Assembly (NCBI RefSeq): GCF_032842945.2
Contig: NZ_CP146606.1
Span: forward strand, 3,538,501-3,602,500
Reading direction: 5' to 3'
DNA length: 64,000 bases
DNA from: Roseovarius sp. W115
GTDB lineage: Bacteria; Pseudomonadota; Alphaproteobacteria; Rhodobacterales; Rhodobacteraceae
This document shows, in pieces, positions 36,960 through 45,788 of the stretch. A model generated the notes under the pieces. It was not told the origin of the DNA. It did not search any database and worked only from the letters and a program-made list of their open reading frames with translations. Each line of letters begins with the position of its first letter. Position 1 is the first letter of the stretch. Both the position numbers and the translations under genes were made by a program.

Positions 36960-37850
36960 ATGACAGAAGATCAAATCATCAATCTGCTTTCTTCGAACCT
37001 GATTTACATCCTGCTCGCCTTTCTTCTTTTCCTTGTCATTTTCAAGGGCATCAAGATTGTTCCCCAATCGGAACAACATGTGGTCGAACGCTTTGGCCGC
37101 CTGCGCTCGGTGCTTGGGCCTGGCATCAACTTTATCGTGCCTTTTCTGGACGTTGTGCGACACAAGATATCCATTCTTGAACGCCAACTTCCCAATGCCA
37201 GCCAGGACGCCATCACCAAGGACAACGTGCTGGTGCAGGTGGAAACCTCTGTCTTCTACCGCATCACGCAACCCGAAAAGACCGTCTACCGGATCCGCGA
37301 TGTAGATGCCGCGATCGCCACCACTGTAGCCGGGATCGTGCGGGCCGAAATTGGTAAAATGGATCTTGATGATGTGCAGGCCAACCGAAATCAGCTGATC
37401 TCGACCATCAAAATCCTGGTCGAAAGTGCCGTGGATGATTGGGGAATCGAAGTCACCCGCGCTGAAATCCTCGATGTGAACCTCGATCAGGCGACGCGTG
37501 ATGCCATGCTGCAACAGCTCAACGCCGAACGTGCGCGCCGGGCGCAGGTGACTGAAGCCGAAGGGCAGCGCCGCGCTGTGGAGTTGGCTGCCGATGCCGA
37601 GCTTTATGCAGCCCAGAAAGCCGCCGAAGCCCGCCGGGTGGAAGCCGATGCCGAAGCTTACGCAACCGGCGTTGTCGCCAAAGCGATTGCCGATAACGGT
37701 CTGGAGGCCGCGCAGTATCAGGTCGCCCTGAAACAGGTGGAGTCGCTCAACGCATTGGGCCAAGGCCCGTCCTCATCCACCGTTCTGGTGCCCGCGCAGG
37801 CGCTTGAAGCCTTCGGAAATGCCTTCAACATGCTGAAAGGAAAGTCATAA
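36960..37850 (+). CDS. qmcA: SPFH/Band 7 membrane protein (QmcA/stomatin-like)
   Basis: A 296-aa protein with an N-terminal membrane helix (about 10-28) and an SPFH/band 7 domain (about 30-200) containing VERFGRLRSVLGPGIN and the FYRITQPEK region. An Ala/Glu-rich coiled coil (about 185-245) and a small hydrophobic C-terminus follow. SPFH proteins form ring-shaped membrane scaffolds and regulate proteases or membrane quality control. It overlaps the NfeD gene by TAATG; SPFH-NfeD pairs are a conserved unit. Confidence 0.9.
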   Translation: MTEDQIINLLSSNLIYILLAFLLFLVIFKGIKIVPQSEQHVVERFGRLRSVLGPGINFIVPFLDVVRHKISILERQLPNASQDAITKDNVLVQVETSVFYRITQPEKTVYRIRDVDAAIATTVAGIVRAEIGKMDLDDVQANRNQLISTIKILVESAVDDWGIEVTRAEILDVNLDQATRDAMLQQLNAERARRAQVTEAEGQRRAVELAADAELYAAQKAAEARRVEADAEAYATGVVAKAIADNGLEAAQYQVALKQVESLNALGQGPSSSTVLVPAQALEAFGNAFNMLKGKS

Positions 37851-38119
37851 TGGCCTGGGTATCACTCTGGTGGGTCTGGCTTTGCGCAGCACTCGTGTTG
37901 GCCATTCTCGAACTCCTGGTGCCAAGCTATATCTTCCTTGGCATCGCCGTGGGCGCTGCCATCATGGCGGGCATAGTGGTCATCTTTCCGCCGCTTGGGG
38001 TGTCGACCCTTATGGCCATATTCGCAGCACTTTCCCTCGTCTCTTGGCTTGTCTTGCGGCGCATTTTCCGGTCTCCCGATGACCAGACGCGCATCGTGCA
38101 CGAGGACGTCAACAAATAA
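37850..38119 (+). CDS. short NfeD-like membrane protein
   Basis: An 89-aa protein with three hydrophobic segments (about 3-20, 25-43 and 48-68) and a short polar C-terminus. It corresponds to the membrane part of NfeD proteins and is truncated before the usual OB-fold domain, as in the short type that partners QmcA. Its ATG overlaps the qmcA stop, so the two are made together. Confidence 0.82.
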   Translation: MAWVSLWWVWLCAALVLAILELLVPSYIFLGIAVGAAIMAGIVVIFPPLGVSTLMAIFAALSLVSWLVLRRIFRSPDDQTRIVHEDVNK

Positions 38120-38212
38120 GCGCCCTTGAGTTGGCGCAGGATACATGTTGGGATCAGGGCTCGGCCGGAAGACGTCTCCGCGCCGGGCCCTTGAATTTAA
38201 AGCAGGTTTCTT

Positions 38213-39616
38213 ATGGCTGACAGCTCCACTCCCGAAACACTTCAATTTGGTTGGGAAGAATGGATCAGCCTGCCCGATCTGGGCGTCCCTGCCCTGCGTG
38301 CCAAAGTGGATACCGGCGCGCGCACCTCGGCGCTGCATGCCTTTGATATCGAAACCTTTGGCTCTGCAGCCAAACCCAAGGTGCGGTTCACTGTGCATCC
38401 CATTCCGGGCCGCGATGATCTGGTGATCCCCTGCTCGGCCCCCATCGTGGACCGTCGCGAAGTGGCCAGTTCAAACGGTGAAAAAGAACTGCGCTTTGTG
38501 ATCGAAAGCACGATGGAAGTGGCCGGGCAAAGCTGGCCCATTGAGATCACGCTGACCAACCGGTCCTCAATGACAAGCCGGATGCTCTTGGGGCGACAGG
38601 CGATGAAGGATCACATTTCCATTGCAGCTACGGATCGGTTTCTGCAGCCCGAGCTCAATTACGATGTCTATCACACCAAGCGCATGCGCGAGGTCCAGCC
38701 CAATCGCGCCCTGCGCATTGCCGTGCTGAGCCGGGAGGACAATTACTCGACCAGACGGCTTGTGGAAGAGGGTGAAAAGCGCGGCCATGCGGTTGAGGTG
38801 ATCAACACAACCCGTTGTTATATGGCGATAAACACGCTGGCCCCTGAAGTGCATTACGATGGTAAGCGCCTGCCGCGCTATGACGCCGTGATCCCGCGCA
38901 TCGGCGCCTCGATCACCGCTTATGGCGCGGCTGTCATCCGCCAGTTTGAAACCATCGGCACCTATTGTGTGAACCCGTCGGCAGGCATCACCGCCAGCCG
39001 GGACAAGCTCTACGCACATCAGATCATGGCGCGCGCCAAGGTTGGGATGCCCAACACAGCCTTTGCCGCCTCGCCCCAGGACACCGGCAATCTCATCGGG
39101 TTGGTGGGCACGGCACCGTTGATCGTGAAACTTCTGGAATCCACCCAAGGCAAGGGCGTTGTTCTGGCAGAAACCAAAAAGGCCGCCGAGTCGGTGATCG
39201 ACGCCTTTCGCGGGCTCAAGGCCAACTTCCTCGTGCAGGATTTCGTCAAGGAGGCCGCAGGTGAAGATATCCGCTGCCTGGTCATTGGCGGCAAGGTCGT
39301 CGCCTCAATGAAACGCACCGGGGCCGAGGGAGATTTTCGCTCGAACCTGCACCGCGGCGGATCGGCCAAGTCGGTGCGCATCACCAAAACCGAACGCGAA
39401 ACCGCCCTGCGCGCGGCCAAGTCATTTGGGCTTGGCCTGGCTGGTGTGGACCTTTTGCGCGCTGAGGCTGGACCCAAAGTGCTGGAGGTCAATTCCTCGC
39501 CGGGCATGGAAGGGATCGAGACATCCACGGGTAAAAATATTGTCGGTATGCTCTATGAAGATATCGAAGCACGTGTGCGTCCGGCGCCAATTCGCAGGCG
39601 GAAAGCGGCGAAATAG
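38213..39616 (+). CDS. rimK: RimB-RimK fusion: retropepsin-like domain joined to an ATP-grasp glutamate ligase
   Basis: The 467-aa protein has two parts. Residues 15-150 form a RimB-type (ATP-dependent zinc protease, retropepsin-like) domain with the aspartate motif [13 protein letters not shown] and the later MLLGRQAM. Residues 165-460 form a RimK-like ATP-grasp ligase with the pre-ATP-grasp segment, [15 protein letters not shown], the [16 protein letters not shown] region and the metal-binding [14 protein letters not shown]. RimK adds glutamates to ribosomal protein S6, and RimB proteins modulate that system. Fusion suggests ligation and processing in one polypeptide; the target is inferred. 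Confidence 0.87.
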   Translation: MADSSTPETLQFGWEEWISLPDLGVPALRAKVDTGARTSALHAFDIETFGSAAKPKVRFTVHPIPGRDDLVIPCSAPIVDRREVASSNGEKELRFVIESTMEVAGQSWPIEITLTNRSSMTSRMLLGRQAMKDHISIAATDRFLQPELNYDVYHTKRMREVQPNRALRIAVLSREDNYSTRRLVEEGEKRGHAVEVINTTRCYMAINTLAPEVHYDGKRLPRYDAVIPRIGASITAYGAAVIRQFETIGTYCVNPSAGITASRDKLYAHQIMARAKVGMPNTAFAASPQDTGNLIGLVGTAPLIVKLLESTQGKGVVLAETKKAAESVIDAFRGLKANFLVQDFVKEAAGEDIRCLVIGGKVVASMKRTGAEGDFRSNLHRGGSAKSVRITKTERETALRAAKSFGLGLAGVDLLRAEAGPKVLEVNSSPGMEGIETSTGKNIVGMLYEDIEARVRPAPIRRRKAAK

Positions 39617-39700
39617 CACAACCTTGGTTGGGACACGCCTCTGGACGTGCCCTGACTTAAACCTTATATCTTTGCTCAGGAAAACGTCATAGGACCGGAC

Positions 39701-40063
39701 ATGACCCAAAATCCTGATCCCATGGAAGGTGCGCCGCTCATTGCGCCCTCAACCACAGATCACCCGCTTTACGACCAGATTGTCGAGGCGTGCCGCTCGG
39801 TGTTTGACCCTGAGATACCGGTGAATATCTATGACCTGGGTCTGATCTATACCATTGATGTTGATCCAGAAAATGCGGTGAAGGTGATTATGACGCTCAC
39901 AGCGCCGGGTTGCCCCGTGGCCGGCGAAATGCCTGGCTGGGTGGCCGAGGCAGTTGAACCATTGCCCGGTGTCAAACAGGTCGATGTGGAACTCACTTGG
40001 GAGCCCCCCTGGGGCATGGACATGATGAGCGATGAGGCGCGGCTAGAGCTGGGCTTTCTGTAA
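39701..40063 (+). CDS. SufT/MIP18-family Fe-S assembly protein (DUF59)
   Basis: A 120-aa protein of the DUF59/MIP18 family with the signatures VFDPEIPVNIYDLGLIY (about 33-49) and the conserved cysteine in TAPGCPVAGEM (about 67-77). Members help load or mature iron-sulfur proteins. The next gene encodes an A-type Fe-S carrier, supporting this role. The usual suf cluster genes are not in the window. Confidence 0.9.
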   Translation: MTQNPDPMEGAPLIAPSTTDHPLYDQIVEACRSVFDPEIPVNIYDLGLIYTIDVDPENAVKVIMTLTAPGCPVAGEMPGWVAEAVEPLPGVKQVDVELTWEPPWGMDMMSDEARLELGFL

Positions 40064-40092
40064 GGCGGTTATTGGATCGAAAGGCGAGCTAC

Positions 40093-40458
40093 ATGTTCGG
40101 CATTCCAGGCAAACAAGCGGTCAGCATGACCCCAAAGGCGGCAGAAAAGATTGCCACACTGATGGAGAAAGACGGCCATCAGGGGCTGCGTATCGGCGTC
40201 AAGAAAGGCGGCTGCGCGGGCATGGAATACACCATGGATTACGTCAATGAGGTCGACCCACATGACGAGGTGGTCGAACAGGACGGCGCGCGGGTGATGA
40301 TCGCGCCCATGGCGCAGATGTTCCTCTTTGGCACCGAGATTGATTACCAGACCTCGTTGCTGGAATCCGGTTTTGTCTTCAACAACCCCAATGTCTCCGA
40401 GGCCTGCGGCTGCGGCGAGTCGATCAAGTTCGATGAGGCGTTGTTCGAGAAGAAATGA
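40093..40458 (+). CDS. A-type iron-sulfur cluster carrier (SufA/IscA family)
   Basis: A 121-aa A-type carrier that receives [2Fe-2S]/[4Fe-4S] clusters and passes them to apoproteins. The three conserved cysteines are in KKGGCAGMEY (about 43) and the C-terminal EACGCGES (about 107 and 109). I start at ATG 40093 (MFGIPGKQAV); a TTG 21 bases upstream is in frame but adds nothing typical. It ends in a four-base overlap (ATGA) with the TfoX-like gene. Confidence 0.9.
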   Translation: MFGIPGKQAVSMTPKAAEKIATLMEKDGHQGLRIGVKKGGCAGMEYTMDYVNEVDPHDEVVEQDGARVMIAPMAQMFLFGTEIDYQTSLLESGFVFNNPNVSEACGCGESIKFDEALFEKK

Positions 40459-40784
40459 GCGTCTCAGACGCCGATATCGCCGGTTCAGTTGAGCTTTTTG
40501 GCCCCATTGGAGACATCACCACACGCAAGATGATGGGCGGGCTGTGCCTTTATGCCGACGGCACGATCTTTGCCATTCTGCACAGCGACGGCACGCCCTA
40601 TCTCAAGGCGCAAAGCGCTGATATGATTGCCAAGCTGGAAGAGATGGGCGGCACCCGCTGGACCTACAGCCGCAAAGGCAAGCCGCCCACATCCATGCCC
40701 TACTGGTCCCTGCCCGACGCCGCGCTTGACGACGCGGAGCTGGCCTGCGATCTGGCACGCGAGACATTGAAGGACCTCAGATGA
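40455..40784 (+). CDS. TfoX N-terminal domain protein
   Basis: A 109-aa protein consisting of the TfoX N-terminal domain alone, with [21 protein letters not shown] (broken here: core motif KMMGGLCLY) and the closing [13 protein letters not shown]. Full-length TfoX (Sxy) is a competence regulator in gammaproteobacteria. Single-domain forms like this are widespread in alphaproteobacteria and have no established function. It is coupled by ATGA overlaps to both neighbours (Fe-S carrier and tpiA). Confidence 0.85.
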   Translation: MSVSDADIAGSVELFGPIGDITTRKMMGGLCLYADGTIFAILHSDGTPYLKAQSADMIAKLEEMGGTRWTYSRKGKPPTSMPYWSLPDAALDDAELACDLARETLKDLR

Positions 40785-41539
40785 CCCAAGCCCGCAAACT
40801 CGCCGCTGGAAACTGGAAGATGAATGGCACCCGCGCGGCGCTTGCAGAGCTGGAGGCGCTGGCCCGGGCGCATCCCAATCCTTCGGTCGGTATCCTGATC
40901 TGCCCGCCTGCCACGCTCATTCAGACCGCAAGTGCGGCAATGGCGGATACACCCGTAGAAATTGGCGGACAGGATTGTCACGCCGAGCCATCTGGCACCC
41001 ATACCGGCGATATCTCGGCGGAAATGCTGGTGGATGCCGGGGCCACATCCGTGATCCTGGGCCATTCAGAGCGCCGCGAGGATCACGAGGAAAGCAGCGA
41101 AGATGTCCGCGCCAAGGCCAAGGCGGCACAGGCGGTGGGTCTTGTGACGATCATCTGCCTGGGCGAGTCGCTGGCCCAACGCGAGGCCAACAACACGCTC
41201 GACATCATCGGCGGTCAGCTGGCCGCCTCCCTGCCCGACAGCTGCTGTGCCACCAACACCGTTGTCGCCTATGAACCCATCTGGGCCATTGGCACCGGCA
41301 AAGTGCCCACCACCGCACAGATTGACGAAGTGCATGACTTCATTCGCACGCGGCTGATCCAGCGTTTCGGGGAGGCTGAGGGCGGTGGGATACCGTTGCT
41401 TTACGGCGGGTCCGTGAAACCCGGCAACGCGGCCGAGATTTTTGCGACGGACAATGTGGATGGCGCACTTGTGGGCGGCGCGAGTTTGAAGGCCGAGGAT
41501 TTCTCGCCGATTATCACGGCGCTGGAGGGGTCGGCGTAG
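40781..41539 (+). CDS. tpiA: triosephosphate isomerase
   Basis: A 252-aa glycolytic enzyme interconverting dihydroxyacetone phosphate and glyceraldehyde 3-phosphate. Catalytic residues are Lys in GNWKMNG (about 12), His in ILGHSERR (about 95) and Glu in [12 protein letters not shown] (about 165), with the C-terminal phosphate loop LYGGSVKP. The ATG overlaps the TfoX-like stop. The TAG stop (41537-41539) is provided by the GTAG of a two-hairpin repeat, exactly as at rsmA. Confidence 0.96.
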   Translation: MTQARKLAAGNWKMNGTRAALAELEALARAHPNPSVGILICPPATLIQTASAAMADTPVEIGGQDCHAEPSGTHTGDISAEMLVDAGATSVILGHSERREDHEESSEDVRAKAKAAQAVGLVTIICLGESLAQREANNTLDIIGGQLAASLPDSCCATNTVVAYEPIWAIGTGKVPTTAQIDEVHDFIRTRLIQRFGEAEGGGIPLLYGGSVKPGNAAEIFATDNVDGALVGGASLKAEDFSPIITALEGSA

Positions 41540-41592
41540 GGCGGGGTTTCACCCCGCGATCGCAACACGTGCCGGGTTGAAACCCGGCCTAC
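41536..41592. repeat. two-hairpin intergenic repeat, copy 2 (GTAG...CTAC boundaries)
   Basis: A 57-bp element starting GTAGGG and ending GGCCTAC, with hairpins GCGGGG-TTTCA-CCCCGC and GCCGGGTT-GAA-ACCCGGC. It has the same order, loop sequence (GAA in the second hairpin) and GTAG/CTAC ends as copy 1 at 5794-5865, but different stem bases. The spacer is shorter. It gives tpiA its stop codon and may terminate transcription. Confidence 0.7.
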
Positions 41593-41624
41593 CAACTGCG
41601 TTAAGCCATACATAACATTTACCA

Positions 41625-41796
41625 TTGAGCCGCGCGATTGTCAGACCGCGGGGTGGCGACCTGCTGAAAGTTCAAAGCACTTTATGTCTGCCAAGCCGCA
41701 AACTCTTTGAACAATGTGCTGACATCAACCAATCGCCAGCCCGATGGGGCGGTCTGGCGATCGCGCGGCGGCGCTGCGCGCCTCAATTCCGCGCGA
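41625..41796. ncRNA. structured non-coding element, copy B (covaries with copy A at 29555-29729)
   Basis: This element fills the gap between the tpiA repeat and the AsnC-type regulator. The 21-base arm 41629-41649 pairs with 41749-41769 with two G-T wobbles. The local hairpins are ATCGCCAG/CTGGCGAT (41732-41739 with 41754-41761) and TCGCGCGG/CCGCGCGA (41761-41768 with 41789-41796). Distances match copy A (107 against 110 bases from 5' end to first hairpin). Five pairs of the long stem differ from copy A by double, compensatory changes. Function and transcription are unknown. Confidence 0.5.
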
Positions 41797-41810
41797 GAGT
41801 TACACCCCCC

Positions 41811-42281
41811 TCACCCCACCTCCATCGGCAACACCGTCGTCGACTTGATTTCTTCCATCGACAAAAGCGCCGTAACATTGTGCACTTTCACTTCCGATAT
41901 CAGCGCCTGGTAGAACGTGTCGTAGGCCCGTGCGTTGGCCACCACGACCTTCAGGATGTAGTCGATATCCCCTGCCAAACGGTGTGCCTCCAGCACTTCG
42001 GGGCGGCTTTTCAACGCGTTCAGAAACCGCCCCTGCCAGCCGGCATCATGCTCTGACGTGCGGATCAGGACAAAGAAACACGCCTCGAACCCGAGCGCTT
42101 CAGCATCCAGCAGATAGGTCTGGTGCTTGATCACGCCCCCATCGCGCATTTTGCGAATCCGGTTCCACACCGGGGTCTTGGAACTGCCCACGGACTTGGC
42201 GATATCATCCAGCGATTGCCCTCCGTCGCGCTGCAGCTCCAAAAGAATTTTCCGATCCAGATCGTCGAGACGAACAGCCAT
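41811..42281 (-). CDS. Lrp/AsnC family transcriptional regulator
   Basis: A 156-aa regulator with an N-terminal winged helix-turn-helix (about residues 4-55; DDLDRKILLELQRDG and SVGSSKTPVWNRIRKM) and a C-terminal RAM ligand-binding/oligomerisation domain (about 65-150). The start is ATG 42281. It is divergent from the cysG operon across a 144-base AT-rich gap, so it probably controls sulfate assimilation in response to an amino acid such as cysteine; that is inference from position. Confidence 0.88.
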   Translation of the reverse strand: MAVRLDDLDRKILLELQRDGGQSLDDIAKSVGSSKTPVWNRIRKMRDGGVIKHQTYLLDAEALGFEACFFVLIRTSEHDAGWQGRFLNALKSRPEVLEAHRLAGDIDYILKVVVANARAYDTFYQALISEVKVHNVTALLSMEEIKSTTVLPMEVG

Positions 42282-42425
42282 TCCGGTTTTTCCTCTTTTC
42301 CAGAACATTCCCGATAAGTTAGCTAAAAATTAGAACATTGATCCTTATTTGCAAGCGTATATGGCGCTTTATTGGAATAATTTCCTATATATTACTCAAG
42401 AATTCTGGAACCGGAGGCGACGGCC

Positions 42426-43820
42426 TTGAAACATTTTCCTATCTTCGTAGCGCTGGAAGGACGGCGCGTGGTGCTGTCGGGCGGCGGTGAGGCGGCTTTG
42501 GCCAAGTTGCGTCTACTTCTAAAAACCGAAGCCAGCCTGACCGTGTTCTCATCCGATCCCGCGAAAGAGATCGAAAACTGGGCAAATGAAGGCCGCCTGC
42601 GTCTGGTGCGCCGCGCGATGGAGCCGGGTGATGCGACCTGCGCCGTGCTTTTCTATGCCGCTGACGAGGATGACGCCGAAGACGCGCGCACCTCGACCAT
42701 TGCCCGTGCGGATGGGGCGATGGTCAATATCGTCGACAATCTGGGCGACAGCGAATTTATCACACCTGCCATCGTCGATCGTGACCCTGTCACCGTCGCC
42801 ATCGGCACCGAGGGCGCAGCCCCGGTTCTGGCCCGAGCCATAAAATCCGACCTTGAGGCGCGCCTGCCCGCCAACCTGGGTCCGCTCGCGCGCATCGGCA
42901 AGGCCTTCCGCAAAGCGGTTGAAGTGCTGCCCATGGGCCGCAAGCGTCGCGACTTCTGGTCGGACTTTTACTTCAACGCAGGCCCCCGCGCGATGGATCA
43001 GGGCGGTGAAAACGCTGTGCAGGACACCCTGCCCGCTCTTCTCGACAAACATGAGCGCGCGCAAGAGCGTGAAGGGCATGTCGCCTTTGTCGGCGCAGGT
43101 CCCGGCGACCCGGAGCTTCTGACGCTCAAGGCGCGCAAGGCGCTCGACGCGGCCGATGTGGTCATTCACGACCGTCTTGTGACCAAGGACATTTTGGAAC
43201 TCGCCCGCCGCGAGGCCATCCTGATCAACGCTGGCAAAGAGGGGTTTGGCCCCTCCATGTCGCAAGATGACATCAACGCGCTGATCATCGAGCATGCCGC
43301 CACAGGCGCACAGGTGGTGCGCCTCAAGGGCGGCGATCCCACCGTTTTTGGCCGTCTGGATGAAGAAATTGAGGCCGTCATGGCCGCCGACATCAGCTGG
43401 CACGTCGTGCCTGGCATTACCGCCGCCTCGGCCAGTGTCGCAAGCCTGGGTCAAAGCCTGACCAAGCGGGGGCGCAACTCGTCTGTGCGCTTTGTCACCG
43501 GTCACGACATGAAGGGTTATGCCGATCACGACTGGGCCTCGCTGGCCCGCCCCGGAGAGGTGGCCGCCGTCTACATGGGCAAGAAATCCGCCCGCTTTAT
43601 TCAGGGCCGTCTGTTGATGTACGGCGCGGATCGCAGCACACCGGTGAGCATCATTGAAAACGCCAGCCGCCCGGATCAGCGCATTCTGGCGACCACCCTG
43701 TCGGGGCTGGTCAATGATCTCGACGCCTCTGACCTCAATGGCCCGGCCCTCACGCTCATCGGCCTTGCCCCCCGCGCCGCCGAAGCCGCCCTTACAGATA
43801 TTCAACAGGAGTTCGCCTGA
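42426..43820 (+). CDS. cysG: siroheme synthase CysG
   Basis: A 464-aa trifunctional enzyme making siroheme for sulfite reductase. Residues 1-205 are the dehydrogenase/ferrochelatase (CysG-N) part with the NAD-binding VVLSGGGEAALAK. Residues 215-455 are the SAM-uroporphyrinogen methyltransferase, with VGAGPGDPELLTLKA, the VVRLKGGDPTVFGR loop and PGITAAS. The start codon is TTG at 42426, supported by CCGGAGG eight bases upstream; no in-frame ATG or GTG fits. The stop overlaps the DUF2849 ATG (TGATG). Confidence 0.93.
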   Translation: MKHFPIFVALEGRRVVLSGGGEAALAKLRLLLKTEASLTVFSSDPAKEIENWANEGRLRLVRRAMEPGDATCAVLFYAADEDDAEDARTSTIARADGAMVNIVDNLGDSEFITPAIVDRDPVTVAIGTEGAAPVLARAIKSDLEARLPANLGPLARIGKAFRKAVEVLPMGRKRRDFWSDFYFNAGPRAMDQGGENAVQDTLPALLDKHERAQEREGHVAFVGAGPGDPELLTLKARKALDAADVVIHDRLVTKDILELARREAILINAGKEGFGPSMSQDDINALIIEHAATGAQVVRLKGGDPTVFGRLDEEIEAVMAADISWHVVPGITAASASVASLGQSLTKRGRNSSVRFVTGHDMKGYADHDWASLARPGEVAAVYMGKKSARFIQGRLLMYGADRSTPVSIIENASRPDQRILATTLSGLVNDLDASDLNGPALTLIGLAPRAAEAALTDIQQEFA

Positions 43821-44128
43821 TGCCCCGTGAATTCACTCCCAAAGTCGTCACCGCCAACGCGCTGATTGAGGGCGATGTGGTCTATCAGACCGCCGATGAC
43901 CGCTGGACGCGCGATCTTTCCGAGGCGGAACTTATCAAAGACGAGGGTCTGGCCAATCTGCGTCTGGCCCAGGCAGAAGGCCAGCCCGAGCTAGTTGTGG
44001 GCGCGTATCTGGCCGATGCCGCACCGTCCGAGGATGGACCGCAGCCGACGCATTTCCGCGAAGAGTTTAGGCGCACCGGGCCGTCGAATTACTTCCACGG
44101 CAAACAGGCGGAGTTGACTGATGTATAA
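43820..44128 (+). CDS. DUF2849 protein of the sulfite reductase operon
   Basis: A 102-aa soluble protein of the DUF2849 family, which is regularly encoded between cysG and cysI in alphaproteobacteria. The N-terminal half (VTANALIEGDVVYQTADDRW) is the conserved part. Its role is unknown; constant linkage suggests a structural or regulatory partner of sulfite reductase. It overlaps cysG by one base and cysI by eight. Confidence 0.85.
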   Translation: MPREFTPKVVTANALIEGDVVYQTADDRWTRDLSEAELIKDEGLANLRLAQAEGQPELVVGAYLADAAPSEDGPQPTHFREEFRRTGPSNYFHGKQAELTDV

Positions 44129-45788
44129 CTATTCCGAATTCGACGCCGCTTTCGTGGCCGAGCGCAACCGCCAGTTCCGTGCTCAGGTCGAGCGCCGCAT
44201 TGACGGCTCGCTCACCGAGGACGAATTCAAGCCCCTGCGCCTGATGAACGGCCTTTACCTGCAACTGCACGCCTACATGCTGCGCGTGGCCATTCCCTAT
44301 GGCACGCTTGGCAGCGCCAAGATGCGTCAGTTGGCGCTGCTGGCAGAGAAGTGGGACAAGGGCTATGGCCATTTCACCACGCGTCAGAACATTCAATACA
44401 ACTGGCCCGAGCTGCGCGATGTGCCGGATATGCTCGATGCGCTGGCCGAGGTGGGGATGCACGCCATCCAGACATCCGGCAACACGATCCGCAACGTGAC
44501 GGCAGACCATTTTGCAGGGGCTGCGGCAGATGAGATTGCCGATCCCCGCCCTGTGGCCGAGCTTTTGCGTCAGTGGTCCACCGACCACGCGGAGTTTCAA
44601 TTCCTGCCGCGCAAATTCAAGATTGCCGTCACCGGCGCACCCGCTGACCGGGCCGTGACGCTCGCCCATGACATCGGCCTGCAGATCGTAGAGCGCGAAG
44701 GCGAGATCGGCTATAAGGTCATCGTAGGCGGTGGTTTGGGCCGCACGCCGATGATTGGCAAGGTCATCGCTGAGTTTGTCTCTCAGGACGACTTGTTGCC
44801 CTATGTTGAGGCCGTAGTTAGCGTCTGGAACCTGCTGGGCCGCCGCGACAACAAATATAAAAGCCGCATCAAGATCACCGTGCATGAGCATGGCATCGAG
44901 GACATCCGCGCGCGGGTCGAGGAGCGGTTCAAGGTGATCCGCCCGACCTTTAGCGGCATTGACGTGCAGCTCTTTGAAGAGATCAAGGCCGCCTTTGCGC
45001 CCCCTGCGTTCCGCGAGGAAAGCACCGCGATCTTTGAAACCACCTACAAAACCGATCCGATCTTCCGGTCCTGGGCGGATGTGAACCTCGCAGACCACCG
45101 CGCGCCGGGCTATGCCATCGTGCAGATCAGCCTCAAGGCGCATGGCGAAACGCCCGGTGATGCCACAGCCGAGCAGATGCGCGTTATGGCCGATCTGGCC
45201 GAGCGCTATGGCCATGATGAGTTGCGGATCAGCCATGAGCAGAACGTGATCCTGCCGCATGTGCATAAATCCGACCTGCCCGCCATTCATGCCGAGCTGA
45301 AAAAGCATGGGCTGGCCACGGCCAATATCGGGCTGATCAGCGATATCATCGCCTGCCCCGGCATGGATTACTGTGCGCTGGCCACAGCCCGGTCCATCCC
45401 GATTGCCCAAGAGATTGCCACGCGCTTTGACGAGCTAAAGCTGGAGCATGAAATTGGCGAGCTGAAGATCAAGATCTCGGGCTGCATCAACGCCTGTGGG
45501 CACCACCATGTGGGCCATATCGGCATCCTGGGCCTCGACCGCGCGGGTGTGGAGAACTACCAAATCACGCTGGGTGGCGACCACACCGAAACTGCCGCCA
45601 TTGGTGACCGCACCGGGCCGGGGTTCTCTGCGGACGAGATCATTCCGGCCATCGAGCGGATCGTTGAGGCGTATCTTGACCTGCGCGATGGAGCAGATGA
45701 GACCTTCATCGAAACCTACCGCCGTGTGGGTATGCCTCCGTTCAAAGCGGCCCTTTATGAGCAGGCCGAAGCCTATGCTGCTGAATAA
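44121..45788 (+). CDS. cysI: sulfite reductase (ferredoxin-type), hemoprotein
   Basis: A 555-aa siroheme and [4Fe-4S] enzyme reducing sulfite to sulfide. Two nitrite/sulfite reductase repeats are visible (ferredoxin-like half domains at about 40-110 and 330-400). The cluster cysteines are in ACPGMDYCALA and SGCINACGHHHVGH (about residues 415-460). The substrate/siroheme arginines lie in GHFTTRQNIQYNW. Nitrite reductase is the closest alternative, but linkage to cysG and cysH favours sulfite. The partner reductant may be ferredoxin supplied through the fpr gene downstream. Confidence 0.92.
   Translation: MYNYSEFDAAFVAERNRQFRAQVERRIDGSLTEDEFKPLRLMNGLYLQLHAYMLRVAIPYGTLGSAKMRQLALLAEKWDKGYGHFTTRQNIQYNWPELRDVPDMLDALAEVGMHAIQTSGNTIRNVTADHFAGAAADEIADPRPVAELLRQWSTDHAEFQFLPRKFKIAVTGAPADRAVTLAHDIGLQIVEREGEIGYKVIVGGGLGRTPMIGKVIAEFVSQDDLLPYVEAVVSVWNLLGRRDNKYKSRIKITVHEHGIEDIRARVEERFKVIRPTFSGIDVQLFEEIKAAFAPPAFREESTAIFETTYKTDPIFRSWADVNLADHRAPGYAIVQISLKAHGETPGDATAEQMRVMADLAERYGHDELRISHEQNVILPHVHKSDLPAIHAELKKHGLATANIGLISDIIACPGMDYCALATARSIPIAQEIATRFDELKLEHEIGELKIKISGCINACGHHHVGHIGILGLDRAGVENYQITLGGDHTETAAIGDRTGPGFSADEIIPAIERIVEAYLDLRDGADETFIETYRRVGMPPFKAALYEQAEAYAAE

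Noticed and set aside
42549..43805. 418-codon minus-strand frame opposite cysG
   Set aside because: CysG motifs are complete on the plus strand, and the opposite frame has no recognisable domain.
44067..45410. 447-codon minus-strand frame opposite cysI
   Set aside because: A shadow of the sulfite reductase gene; no start signal or domain supports it.
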